A stretch of DNA of 64,000 nt, taken from NCBI RefSeq assembly GCF_000407365.1, contig NZ_ASVU01000001.1:434001-498000 (forward strand), written 5' to 3'. The translations under genes were made by a program, and so were the position numbers. Below the pieces are notes generated by a model. That model had not been told where the DNA came from and did not search any database. It saw nothing but the letters and a program-made list of their open reading frames with translations. Positions 29,316 through 37,445 of the stretch are shown in pieces. Source of the stretch: Enterococcus asini ATCC 700915 (GTDB taxonomy: Bacteria; Bacillota; Bacilli; Lactobacillales; Enterococcaceae). Position 1 is the stretch's first letter, and each line of letters opens with the position of its first letter.

Positions 29316-29637
29316 TTCCATACCCTCCAATTGTTTATTTACAAACCACATTATGAAGGAAAACGCTTACTAACGCAACCGATTTCTCTCTGTTACCGCT
29401 AACAGAATAAAACTCACAAAACTAACCACTTGTTTTACGCAAGCAAGACTTACTTTGCTATAAATGCCTTTTGCTATAATTCATTCAAAGTGCTGTCTTC
29501 TCTAATAAAGTCCCTTTTCATGAAGGAATGCTGTATTAACTAAAAAGCAATAACTGTCTAAACAGAGCAACCGATTGCAAATGATTTAAAACAAAAAAAG
29601 AGGCTTTCCACAAGGGAAAACCTCTAGTACCGCTTGC
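29316..29637 (-). promoter_or_regulatory. Control region of the importer operon
   Basis: GCAACCGATTTC (29375-29386) and the full palindrome GCAACCGATTGC (29567-29578) repeat the two sites upstream of mapA-1. A sequence resembling a CcpA site (core AAACGCTTAC, 29361-29370) lies near the gene. Exact -35/-10 hexamers are unclear. No gene is visible in the 322-base gap. Confidence 0.6.
29594..29625 (-). terminator. Terminator of manA
   Basis: AGAGGTTTTCCC and GGAAAGCCTCT (minus strand) form a stem followed by a T run. Confidence 0.85.
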
Positions 29638-30590
29638 TTATTCCTTTGTTCCTGGTTCTGATGCGATAATGTCGCAGTCGCCTTCGATGCGCCAAGATGC
29701 AATCCCGTTTGGAATGATGCAACTAGTTCCTTTTGGCATATCATAAGACTTGCCTGCCACCACTAATTTACCAAAGCCGTTGATAACCGTCATCAAGGTA
29801 TAAGGTGCACCGGCTTTTAATTCAAGGGCGCCGCGAACTTGCCATTCATAGACATTGAAGAAGTCCGTTTGCAAGTAGGTCACAATGGCAGACGCCCCTT
29901 GTTTGACTTCACTAACAGAAAGTTCTGGTGTCCAAGCTGGTACCGTAGTCACGTCGATGGACTGCTGAATATGCAATTCCCGCAAGTTGCCTTGGTCGTC
30001 TTTGCGATCATAATCGTACACCCGATAAGTCGTATCAGAAGACTGTTGGGTCTCCAAAATCATGATGCCTTTGCCAATAGCGTGAATCGTGCCACTAGGA
30101 ACATAGTAGAAGTCACCTTTTTTCACCGGTACGCGGGTCAATAAATCATCCCAGCGGCCGGCTTCGATCATTTCTGCCAGCTCTTCTCTCGTCTTCGCAT
30201 GATGGCCGTAGACGATTTCGGCACCGGGTTCGGCGTCGATGATATACCAGCATTCCGTTTTTCCGAGTTCCCCTTCATGGGCTTGTCCATAAGCATCGTC
30301 TGGGTGGACTTGTACCGAAAGATCATCTTCGGCGTCTAAGATTTTGATCAATAAAGGAAAGACCGCTTCTTTTTGGTGGCCGAACAATTCTTGATGGTCA
30401 CGCCATAATTCCGCAAGTGTCTGTCCTTTGAAAGGCCCATTTTCGATAACGCTGACACCGTGGGGATGGGCAGAAATCGCCCAGTCTTCACCGATTTTTT
30501 CAGAAGGCAAATCAAAGCCAAAAACCGTATGTAGCTTGTTGCCTCCCCAAATCTTTTCTTGAAAACGGGTTTCATAAACAATGGTTCCAT
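29638..30590 (-). pseudogene. manA: Mannose-6-phosphate isomerase, one-base frameshift near the N-terminus
   Basis: A class I-type Zn2+ isomerase linking mannose-6-P and fructose-6-P. From ATG 30590 (good SD, GAGGAG) the frame gives MEPLFMKPVF. After the first ten codons the homology moves to another frame: QEKIWGGNKLHTVFGFDL, then PSEKIGEDW onward to the natural C-terminus. One extra C at about 30561 would restore it. Zinc and active-site residues (VQVHPDD, KTECWY, PSGTIHAIG) are intact downstream. Either a recent inactivation or an assembly error; a TTG restart near 30510 would lack the N-terminal strand. Confidence 0.85.
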
Positions 30591-30684
30591 CTGTAAGACT
30601 CCTCTCAACTTTTCCAATTCTTGCTTGACTCGTAAATAAATATAGACAATTATACCATTTTACTAGACATGTGCACGCATTACT

Positions 30685-31710
30685 TTACGACTTCACGCCC
30701 CGCTCTTTTTGATAGCAGGCGATGATTTCATCTCGCTCTTTGAGATACGCCTCCCGCTCGTCTGTCGGATGTAGCCGATTGCTCAAGAAAATCATGGCTT
30801 CTTGGGCTGTCACATCCAGTAAAAGAAAGGTTCCCGTATAGCCCGTATGGAACAATGCTGGGCAATCACTTTTCCCCGGGCGCAAATCCCAGCCTAAGCT
30901 ACGATTGCCATTTTTTAATGGCGTTTGGTCTTGAAGTAATTCCGCAATCGTTGCTTCTTGCAGAAATTGTTTCCCAGAAGCACTCACCCCATGTTGCAAA
31001 TACATGCGACTAAAGCGGGCTAGGTCTCCTAGGTCACTGAAAAGACCAGCGTTTCCCGCATGAGGGCCGAGCACCCGCGCTTTCGGATCGTGGGTCACCC
31101 CTCGCAAGACACCTGTGCTGGTTTTTTCCGTGGGCACAATTTCCTTCCGTTCTGTCAATTCCGGTAAAAAGCCGCTGTGGCCCATGCCTAAAGGGTCTAG
31201 CACTTGTTCTTGAAAGACCGTGATTACGTCTTGATGGTAAAGCGCTTCTAACATAAAGCCCAATAAAATCGTGCCGGCATCAGTGTACAACACCATTTCT
31301 CCCAAGTCCGCTTCCGCATGCATCCCCAAATACGCTTGTCGCAATTCCACACCATTGAGCTGATCACGATTGAGAATCCACGTGCGCAACGCCGATGTGT
31401 GGGTCAACAAATGTCGTAGCGTGACCCTTCCATCGGCAAAATCTGGTAAATAGCGTCGCAAAGGCTCATCCCAACAAATCTCCCCTTGCTCCCATAAGCG
31501 CAAAAGCACCGTGGTGGTACAGACGACTTTCGTCAAAGAAGCCACATCAAAGCGCTTGTCCATTGTCATCTGTTCTTCAAAGGGAAGCACGGCGGCTTTC
31601 CCCATGGCGTAAAAGGCTTCTGCTTCCTGAGTTAAAAAGCCCAATGTAACCCCTGGATAGACTTGCTCCAAGCGTTTTTTCGTAATGATTTCGCGCGTTT
31701 TCGGGTACAA
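30685..31710 (-). CDS. Serine hydrolase of the beta-lactamase/DD-peptidase fold
   Basis: About 341 residues. The nucleophile motif SLTK is in DVASLTKVVCTT, the second motif is probably YTDAG, and the third HTGYTG replaces KTG. It resembles class C-like esterases and D-aminopeptidases rather than resistance beta-lactamases. No signal peptide, so it is probably cytosolic. The start is uncertain: GAGGTGA precedes a TTG at 31710, while an open frame extends to 31749 through the upstream terminator. Substrate unknown. Confidence 0.82.
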   Translation of the reverse strand: MYPKTREIITKKRLEQVYPGVTLGFLTQEAEAFYAMGKAAVLPFEEQMTMDKRFDVASLTKVVCTTTVLLRLWEQGEICWDEPLRRYLPDFADGRVTLRHLLTHTSALRTWILNRDQLNGVELRQAYLGMHAEADLGEMVLYTDAGTILLGFMLEALYHQDVITVFQEQVLDPLGMGHSGFLPELTERKEIVPTEKTSTGVLRGVTHDPKARVLGPHAGNAGLFSDLGDLARFSRMYLQHGVSASGKQFLQEATIAELLQDQTPLKNGNRSLGWDLRPGKSDCPALFHTGYTGTFLLLDVTAQEAMIFLSNRLHPTDEREAYLKERDEIIACYQKERGVKS

Positions 31711-31725
31711 CTTTCTCACCTCAAA

Positions 31726-31766
31726 AAAACTGCCAGGCCTTTTCGGCAAACCGGCAGTTTAAAAAA
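31726..31766 (-). terminator. Terminator of the VOC-family gene
   Basis: Read on the minus strand, AAACTGCC and GGCAGTTT close a stem around an inner GCC/GGC hairpin, followed by T residues. Confidence 0.8.
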
Positions 31767-31767
31767 A

Positions 31768-32586
31768 TTATTTTGTGAACCACCATTCGATTCCGGTCGG
31801 ATCATAGACAGTCACAATGGATTGCTTTTTATCCGCATAAAACGGCCACTCGATGGTTTGCAAATGGTCAATCAGATTCTGCAAATCCGTCTCACTCACG
31901 CGAAACTTCAAAAAGTCCAAGCCTAAGACATCGTCCGTCTTTAGCTCCACGGTGCCCCCTAAAGCTGCGGTTAAGCCCACGTGGAAGCGGCCTTCGTTTA
32001 GCACCCGAATCCCTGTGGTTTCGTCTTTAATCGCAAAACCAAGGTTCCGCAAAAACGCATCTTCTTCGGCTAATTGAGCCGTGTTCAAATGAACTTTGTC
32101 AAAGTGAACCTCTGGCGAAAGCTTTGGATATGCTCCCGTCGCCTTTTTAGCCAATTTTTCGTACTGCAAAGGTTCCGGCGTTTGCGAGCCTACTTTTTCT
32201 TGACCGTAATAAACCTCGATTTGATTGCCTTCTGGATCATTCAAAAGAATCCCCATGACTCCTTGATCCCATAAAGCATCCACAATCGGATATTCATGAC
32301 TGCGAATCCGTTTGGCCAAATCTGCCAGTTCAGCTTCAGTTGGAATCACCAAACTAATGCGCTGTAATTTTTTCTGCTCGCCAAAAAAGTCCTCCGCTCG
32401 AGGGCTTTCCTCTAGCCAGAGACTTTCATCCTCGGCTTTTTGGTTGCCCATGATGGCCAACTCATTTTCTTCCCGCTTCAAAGTGAAGCCGATGATGTCC
32501 CGATAAAAGGCAATCATTGCATCGCGATCCTTCACCCGAATGGCAACTGTTTCAACACGGGTTTCTTCCCCTAACCTAAAATCCAC
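31768..32586 (-). CDS. VOC-superfamily protein (glyoxalase/catechol dioxygenase-like), two domains
   Basis: About 272 residues made of two vicinal-oxygen-chelate modules (about 5-130 and 155-270), the layout of CatE-type 2,3-dioxygenases. Metal-ligand candidates are His and Glu in VHLNTAQL, RFHVGL and the final YDPTGIEWW. The first module has ETVAIRVKDRDAMIAFYRD. The start is uncertain: GTG 32586 fits the GGAG spacing better than GTG 32595. Substrate unknown; neighbours give no clue. Confidence 0.82.
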   Translation of the reverse strand: MDFRLGEETRVETVAIRVKDRDAMIAFYRDIIGFTLKREENELAIMGNQKAEDESLWLEESPRAEDFFGEQKKLQRISLVIPTEAELADLAKRIRSHEYPIVDALWDQGVMGILLNDPEGNQIEVYYGQEKVGSQTPEPLQYEKLAKKATGAYPKLSPEVHFDKVHLNTAQLAEEDAFLRNLGFAIKDETTGIRVLNEGRFHVGLTAALGGTVELKTDDVLGLDFLKFRVSETDLQNLIDHLQTIEWPFYADKKQSIVTVYDPTGIEWWFTK

Positions 32587-32759
32587 ATACGTCACGCTCC
32601 TCTTCCCTTACCTATTCTACTGAGAAAAGCCTGTTTCGGCAATCGAAAACCTTTTTCTTGTAGCTTTTCTTCTTCAAGGCTGCGCAATTTCGCAAAGACT
32701 CCCCCTTTGCTCAGGTATTTTCACCTGGATTTCCGACTTTTTACAGACTTAGGCAGCTC

Positions 32760-33125
32760 TCATTGCTCTGCTGTCTGCTGAAGCAAATACGTAAGATCGG
32801 CTTTCATCTGCCGGGCTTCTGCTTCATCTTGAAAAGCCAACTCCCAGTGCCCAGTCGATGCAGTGATTTCTAGCTTTTCCTGTGCTTGGCGCAGTCCCAA
32901 GTCTTTTGCCGGATAAAACGCATGGCTAAATTGATCAAAGTCCACCGCCGGAGTAATCACAAGCATCCCTTTTGAGTAAAAGACCACGGGTACTTGATCG
33001 GTTGTCTCCAATAAAGAAAAATTCAACAACTCCGCTTCCGTTAAGACTTGATCCACATAAGCTTGCAGTAACAAAAATTGTTGTGTCGGGCTAAATACTT
33101 GCTGAAAATCCGTCACATTTTCCAT
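32760..33125 (-). CDS. Conserved hypothetical protein
   Basis: About 121 residues from MENVTDFQQVFSPTQQF, with no membrane segment and mixed alpha/beta content. It is not a family I recognise. The N-terminal boundary is uncertain because the SD (AGGGG) is very close to ATG 33125; a GTG four codons later is an alternative. Divergent from the next gene, with about 190 bases between starts. Confidence 0.6.
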   Translation of the reverse strand: MENVTDFQQVFSPTQQFLLLQAYVDQVLTEAELLNFSLLETTDQVPVVFYSKGMLVITPAVDFDQFSHAFYPAKDLGLRQAQEKLEITASTGHWELAFQDEAEARQMKADLTYLLQQTAEQ

Positions 33126-33254
33126 CCCCTGTCTCTTTTTTTCTATTGTCCCAAAGAAGTGATACGGAAGCAATGAAAGACCCTTTTTCAAAGATCCCTT
33201 CATGAAAGACGGCAAGGATAACTTATGAAAATCCTGTGAAGATTGGAAAAGCAA

Positions 33255-33283
33255 TTGTCTTCAATGAAACTTATGAGTAGAAT
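33255..33283 (+). promoter_or_regulatory. Promoter of the 33.3-kb membrane protein gene
   Basis: TTGTCT (33255-33260), 17 bases, TAGAAT (33278-33283). Confidence 0.6.
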
Positions 33284-33312
33284 ACAAGTATACCGTTTTC
33301 AAAGGAGAAATC

Positions 33313-33828
33313 ATGAAACCAATCATCAAAGAAACTTTGGCCCAAAAACAAGGCAAGGACAAAGTGCTGTATTTTCTTTATGCTTACAAGGAAATCCTTA
33401 TTGGGGCGCTGATTGCCTTGATTGCCATCGGGCTCTTTCTGGGCAGTCTTCTCACCCGCCAAGAAGTCATCTTCCGCAGCAAAGTTCTCACGGAGCAAGG
33501 AGCAGACAACTGGCTGGCCGCAGACCTTACTACGACTTACGAAGAGTTATTGCAGCCTTCTGAAAAAGAACGCGTACTAGTGGACACGGCCAATCTCGAC
33601 GATAGTCAAAGCGCCGAAGTCATCGGCACCCAACTAGCAGCCAAAGAGATCGATATCATCTGGATCAACGAAAAGCTCGAAGACGAATTTGTCCAACGGT
33701 ACGATCAAGACAATCTCACCGAAAGCAATCTGCAATTCACGAAAAAAGGGGAAACCTTCGTCGCCCGGATCATGCCCAATGCGCCACACAAACAAGCACT
33801 AGAGAAAGTCAGCGAACTCTATGAATAA
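33313..33828 (+). CDS. Single-pass membrane protein of unknown function
   Basis: 171 residues. A short basic cytoplasmic N-terminus, one membrane helix (about 27-48, ILIGALIALIAIGLFLGSLL) and an acidic soluble domain of about 120 residues outside the membrane. AAAGGAG precedes the ATG. No catalytic motif seen. Monocistronic, with its own promoter and terminator. Confidence 0.75.
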   Translation: MKPIIKETLAQKQGKDKVLYFLYAYKEILIGALIALIAIGLFLGSLLTRQEVIFRSKVLTEQGADNWLAADLTTTYEELLQPSEKERVLVDTANLDDSQSAEVIGTQLAAKEIDIIWINEKLEDEFVQRYDQDNLTESNLQFTKKGETFVARIMPNAPHKQALEKVSELYE

Positions 33829-33831
33829 ACG

Positions 33832-33864
33832 AAAAAGGAGCCCTATTAAAGGCGCTCCTTTTTT
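33832..33864. terminator. Bidirectional terminator
   Basis: AAAAAGGAGC and GCTCCTTTTT flank an 11-base loop between convergent genes. Confidence 0.9.
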
Positions 33865-33884
33865 GTTTATTGTCTTTCTTCCAA

Positions 33885-34874
33885 TCACGAGTCTAAACTT
33901 GCCACAAAACGCTCTTTGAATTTCAAGAATTCCTCGATGTCCATTAGGATATGATACAGACGGGCCTTGCTGAGAAATTCATCTCGGGTGGCAGGTAGAT
34001 TTTCTTCTTGAATTTGTAAAATCAAATCATCCAGGCCACTTAGCTGTTCTTGGGGAGCATGCATCTCCGGCAAGTGGGCAATCATGGAATCGAGAAAAGC
34101 CGCCACGATTTGTGAATCACTTTGAAATACTCGTATCTTTTTCATCTCATAATGGAGATTGTGGAGCACACTGCTCTGTTGCAGACGCATTTCAAAATAA
34201 TCCACATAGTAATTGTCCCGTTGTGGCCGACGATTTTGTTGGTACTGAAAAGCAATCGCCGTGTAGCTTAAAATATCTTTTTCCAGCTGAATGATGTCTT
34301 CCCAGACTTGATTGTTAAGCGCAGGATCTTTCAAATAAGCGGAGAGCTTGTTAAATATCTCTTCCAAAGCTTGGTCTGTGGCACGAACTGCATTTTCCAG
34401 GTACTTCTTTTGGCTCTCATAGTTTTGGAAATGATTGACGATGACCGCGATAATTAAACCAATCAGCAATAATAAAAATTCATTGATTAAAAGCGCTAAG
34501 GTGATGGTCTGGTCCGGGGCTCGCAGAAGATGACTGACCACCACGGCATTCACCGAAAGTGTCGCTAGCAAACTGCGCAAACTCAAAGCAAAGGTCAAAA
34601 CCACCATGACCACGGCATAGGCAATCCACTCCGCATTGATCACCGTGTTTAATAGCCAACACAAAGCCACGGTACCGATAAACGTAAGCAAACGATGCCA
34701 GCCCAGTCGCAAAGTTTCGGACTTCGTGGAAGCAATGGTCAGCAAAGTGATGATGCCAGCAGAAGAGGCATACTCCAGTTGCAATCCTTCCGCCACATAG
34801 ATCGATATCCCACTACCGATACCGATTTTTAAAGCATACAAAAGATGGTTACTCATAGTCAAACGTTGGAACAT
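33885..34874 (-). CDS. Aromatic acid exporter-family (ArAE/FUSC-like) membrane protein
   Basis: 329 residues: about five to six membrane helices in the first 150 residues, then a long helical cytoplasmic half, the DUF939 plus DUF939_C architecture. The proteins are predicted to export aromatic carboxylates, but few have been tested. ATG 34874 follows GGAGG at 7 bases. A CcpA-site-like sequence (about 34963-34975) lies upstream. Confidence 0.8.
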   Translation of the reverse strand: MFQRLTMSNHLLYALKIGIGSGISIYVAEGLQLEYASSAGIITLLTIASTKSETLRLGWHRLLTFIGTVALCWLLNTVINAEWIAYAVVMVVLTFALSLRSLLATLSVNAVVVSHLLRAPDQTITLALLINEFLLLLIGLIIAVIVNHFQNYESQKKYLENAVRATDQALEEIFNKLSAYLKDPALNNQVWEDIIQLEKDILSYTAIAFQYQQNRRPQRDNYYVDYFEMRLQQSSVLHNLHYEMKKIRVFQSDSQIVAAFLDSMIAHLPEMHAPQEQLSGLDDLILQIQEENLPATRDEFLSKARLYHILMDIEEFLKFKERFVASLDS

Positions 34875-35319
34875 TGCAGGCCTCCATTTCTTTTGGGGGT
34901 CTCAAGTGACACAGAACTATCTTTATTGTACTAGAATTTTTTCTTCCTGAAAAGTTTTTTGTTGAAACGCTTACGTATTTGTTAAATCAAGATTTTAACT
35001 TATTGAAAAAATATTGGTCGCTGATCTAAAGAATGCAAATAGTACAACAGTTCAAAAACAGCGCGCAGAAAAACTACCGAATTGTGCCTCGTTTTGATCA
35101 GTCGCGAAGTAAGTAGCAAATGGGCTTTTTTACTCTCATAATCTCCCAAACCCACTAGCCCTACTCCTTGCACATGTCTAGGCATGTAGTTCAAGCCCAA
35201 AGTGTTATTTCCTCTCGGCATCTCTTAATACATTTTTCAGAAACTACCAATTTCCTTGAAAATTTTGGTTAAATAGCCTAGAATTTTGACAAATCAAGAA
35301 AAGAAAGTTGGGAAGACAC
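34875..35319. other. Gap without a supported gene
   Basis: A 73-codon open frame (35000-35221, minus) exists but has no SD and no recognisable homology. On the plus strand TTGAAA (35256-35261), 17 bases and TAGAAT (35279-35284) form a promoter for the rhodanese gene. The sequence is AT-rich at both ends. Confidence 0.5.
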
Positions 35320-35622
35320 ATGCCTTCAATCTCTGTACAAGATTTTGCCAATCACTTCCACGATGATGCTGTCGTCATTTTAGATACCCGCGACCATTCA
35401 TCCTTTGCCGAATACCACTTGGATAATGCCATTTCCATGCCAGCCACTTCCGTACCAAATCGGTTCGGTGAACTGGCAAAAGACAAGACTTATTTTGTGT
35501 TAAGTCACTCTGGTCGGCGTTCGGAAGTCTTAGCGAACTTCTTAGTCAACAAAGGTTACAATGCCGTGCACGTTATCGGTGGTATGCGAGCTTATCGTCA
35601 AGCATTCGTAGCGGTTGCCTAA
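35320..35622 (+). CDS. Rhodanese-like domain protein lacking the catalytic cysteine
   Basis: 100 residues, a single rhodanese fold: VILDTRDHSSFAEYHLDNAISMP at the front (in parts), then the active-site loop. That loop reads SHSGRRS where active enzymes have Cys first (CxxGxRS), so residue 62 is serine. Sulfurtransferase activity is therefore not expected; a binding or regulatory role is more likely. ATG 35320 is preceded by TTGGGAAG; a TTG at 35308 is less likely. Confidence 0.85.
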   Translation: MPSISVQDFANHFHDDAVVILDTRDHSSFAEYHLDNAISMPATSVPNRFGELAKDKTYFVLSHSGRRSEVLANFLVNKGYNAVHVIGGMRAYRQAFVAVA

Positions 35623-35638
35623 AAACAGTACTCAAACA

Positions 35639-35680
35639 AAAAGTCGGGAACCCCATATGGGATTTTCCGACTTTTTTTGT
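35639..35680. terminator. Bidirectional terminator
   Basis: AAAAAGTCGG.AA and TT.CCGACTTTTT close over CCCATATGGG between convergent genes. Confidence 0.9.
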
Positions 35681-35697
35681 TAGCTACCGGTGTCTTA

Positions 35698-36873
35698 TCA
35701 AGACTCCGGCGGTATGTCTTCATTTGCCTCTTCCTCGTCATAATAGTAACGAGATTCTCGTTTGTACCAGTCAAATAGATGAGTCAATAGGACTTTACCC
35801 GCCGCATAGATGGGAATCCCGAAGACCACTCCAAGCAAGCCAAAGAGTTTTCCTGAGGTTAGCAAGACTAGTAAAATCGTCACCGGATGAATCGACAACT
35901 GACTGCCTAGAACTAATGGCGATACCACGCGACCTTCGATGGTTTGTTCAATGACAAAGACCACGATGACCTTAATCAGCATCACAGGCCCCGCCACAAT
36001 CCCTAAGAAAATCGCCGGAATCATCGCTAGAAACGATCCGAGATAAGGAATCATGTTCAAAACGCCGGCCACAATGCCCAGCGTCACGGCATAGTCCAAG
36101 CCGATAATCGAAAAGCCGATGATAAAGAGAATCGCCACCGCTAGAGCCACGGTTAACTGCCCGCGAATGTAAGAAGAAACCTGCTCGTTCATTTCGTCAA
36201 TAACGGTTAAGGTAGGTTTCCGCCAACGGTTAGGCAAGATGCGCACCATGTAAGGAGCTAGACGCCGGCCGTCCTTTAAGAGGAAGAACAAGATAAAAGG
36301 AAAGGTCATGATCGCCACCACTACATTGGCCACGGCACTGACGATTTTCCCTACACTGGAAATCGTACTCTTAGAAAAATTCTGGATAAAATCCGTTAGT
36401 GTCGCCATTAATTTATCCGAATAATTCTCTATTTGGGTTTGGAACTGGGCAAAAATCGGATCCCGTAAAATTTCACGAGCCTTCTCATCCACCGTGTTCA
36501 TATAATCCGGGAAATTATTGGCAAAACTCATGCTTTGCTCCTGGATTTTCGGCACGATGACCACCACGCCCCAAACAATTAATCCCACAACGATTAGGAA
36601 AAGCAAGATGATGCCATAGACCCGCTTCAGGCCTTTCTTCTCCAAAAAGTCCACCGCAGGATTCAATAAGTAATAAAAGATTCCGGCCAAGACGATGGGC
36701 AGGCTGACTACTCCGATAAATTGCCAAATGGGTTCAAATAGATAAGAAACCTTTGTAAAAGCAATCAAAATCAAGAGAATCAAGAGGACGATCAGCAAGG
36801 CCGTCACTACTTGATTGTTTAAAAACCAGCGCCAAAACCAGGAATTTTTCTTACGCCCTTCTCGCTCATTCAT
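35698..36873 (-). CDS. AI-2E family transporter
   Basis: 391 residues with seven to eight membrane helices and a soluble insert (about 110-170), the layout of the TqsA/YdiK/PerM (AI-2E) family. The family includes autoinducer and Na+ or peptide exporters, so the substrate is open. ATG 36873 is 9 bases after GGGAGGTG. It overlaps the orphan PTS IIA-Gut gene by 8 bases, so the two are coupled. Confidence 0.85.
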   Translation of the reverse strand: MNEREGRKKNSWFWRWFLNNQVVTALLIVLLILLILIAFTKVSYLFEPIWQFIGVVSLPIVLAGIFYYLLNPAVDFLEKKGLKRVYGIILLFLIVVGLIVWGVVVIVPKIQEQSMSFANNFPDYMNTVDEKAREILRDPIFAQFQTQIENYSDKLMATLTDFIQNFSKSTISSVGKIVSAVANVVVAIMTFPFILFFLLKDGRRLAPYMVRILPNRWRKPTLTVIDEMNEQVSSYIRGQLTVALAVAILFIIGFSIIGLDYAVTLGIVAGVLNMIPYLGSFLAMIPAIFLGIVAGPVMLIKVIVVFVIEQTIEGRVVSPLVLGSQLSIHPVTILLVLLTSGKLFGLLGVVFGIPIYAAGKVLLTHLFDWYKRESRYYYDEEEANEDIPPES

Positions 36874-37234
36874 CCTGAGCACCTCCCGGGTATTGAATCA
36901 ACTGCCCCACAGTAAAATCAGGTACTTTTGCCGGACTTAAATAAATCGCATTGACCAATTCCGGCTGGGAAACCTCCCCGAAGACCATAGTTACATGGCC
37001 AATTGCTTTTAAATTAGCCTCGGCTAAAGAACCCACCGCTTGAATCTGATAACTTTCCCCACCAAAAAGAATCTGGCGTCCTACTCGCAAAGTAATCTCC
37101 TCTGGCCGAGTGATTTCCTGTACCACCGCGTACGGCCGCAACCCAGGGGTGACCGTCGGGCCAAAAAACAATACCAGATTGTCGTCTTCTGCTAAAGCCT
37201 CTTCGCCAATGTCGATAATCTTTCCATCAATCAT
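36866..37234 (-). CDS. PTS glucitol/sorbitol IIA-like protein, orphan
   Basis: 122 residues matching the small IIA-Gut family: FFGPTVTPGLRPYAVV, the IQAVGSLAEANLKAIGHVTMVF core and a C-terminal IYL segment. The position where sorbitol IIA proteins carry IH(x)H after the Tyr is VQEITRPE here, so a likely phospho-histidine is missing, while the His of AIGHVT remains. There are no IIB or IIC genes nearby. Coupling with the transporter gene suggests a regulatory role rather than sorbitol uptake. Confidence 0.7.
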   Translation of the reverse strand: MIDGKIIDIGEEALAEDDNLVLFFGPTVTPGLRPYAVVQEITRPEEITLRVGRQILFGGESYQIQAVGSLAEANLKAIGHVTMVFGEVSQPELVNAIYLSPAKVPDFTVGQLIQYPGGAQDE

Positions 37235-37340
37235 GAAATTACTCCCTTCCCTGGCTTCCTAAAAGCACCTATTTCGGCATGCTTTTCCATCTTAAAACAG
37301 CCAGGTTCATTCTCTCTTCAGTATAGCACAACCGGCTCTT

Positions 37341-37368
37341 TTGGCAGGCAGTAATGCTAGAATATGAT
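37341..37368 (+). promoter_or_regulatory. Promoter of the lactonase gene
   Basis: TTGGCA (37341-37346), 16 bases, TATGAT (37363-37368). Confidence 0.5.
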
Positions 37369-37445
37369 ACAATATCCCTAGCAACTACCTAAAAACGCCC
37401 GTCCCTCAAAGGAGCATTGCCAGGAGGGAGCAAAGGAGGATTTTC

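Noticed and set aside
17386-29578. Repeated GCAACCGATT sequences as a CRISPR or other repeat array
   Set aside because: Only four dispersed copies, each in a promoter region; operators explain them.
35000-35221. 73-codon minus-strand open frame
   Set aside because: No SD, no recognisable homology, and it lies in a low-complexity gap; kept only as a note.
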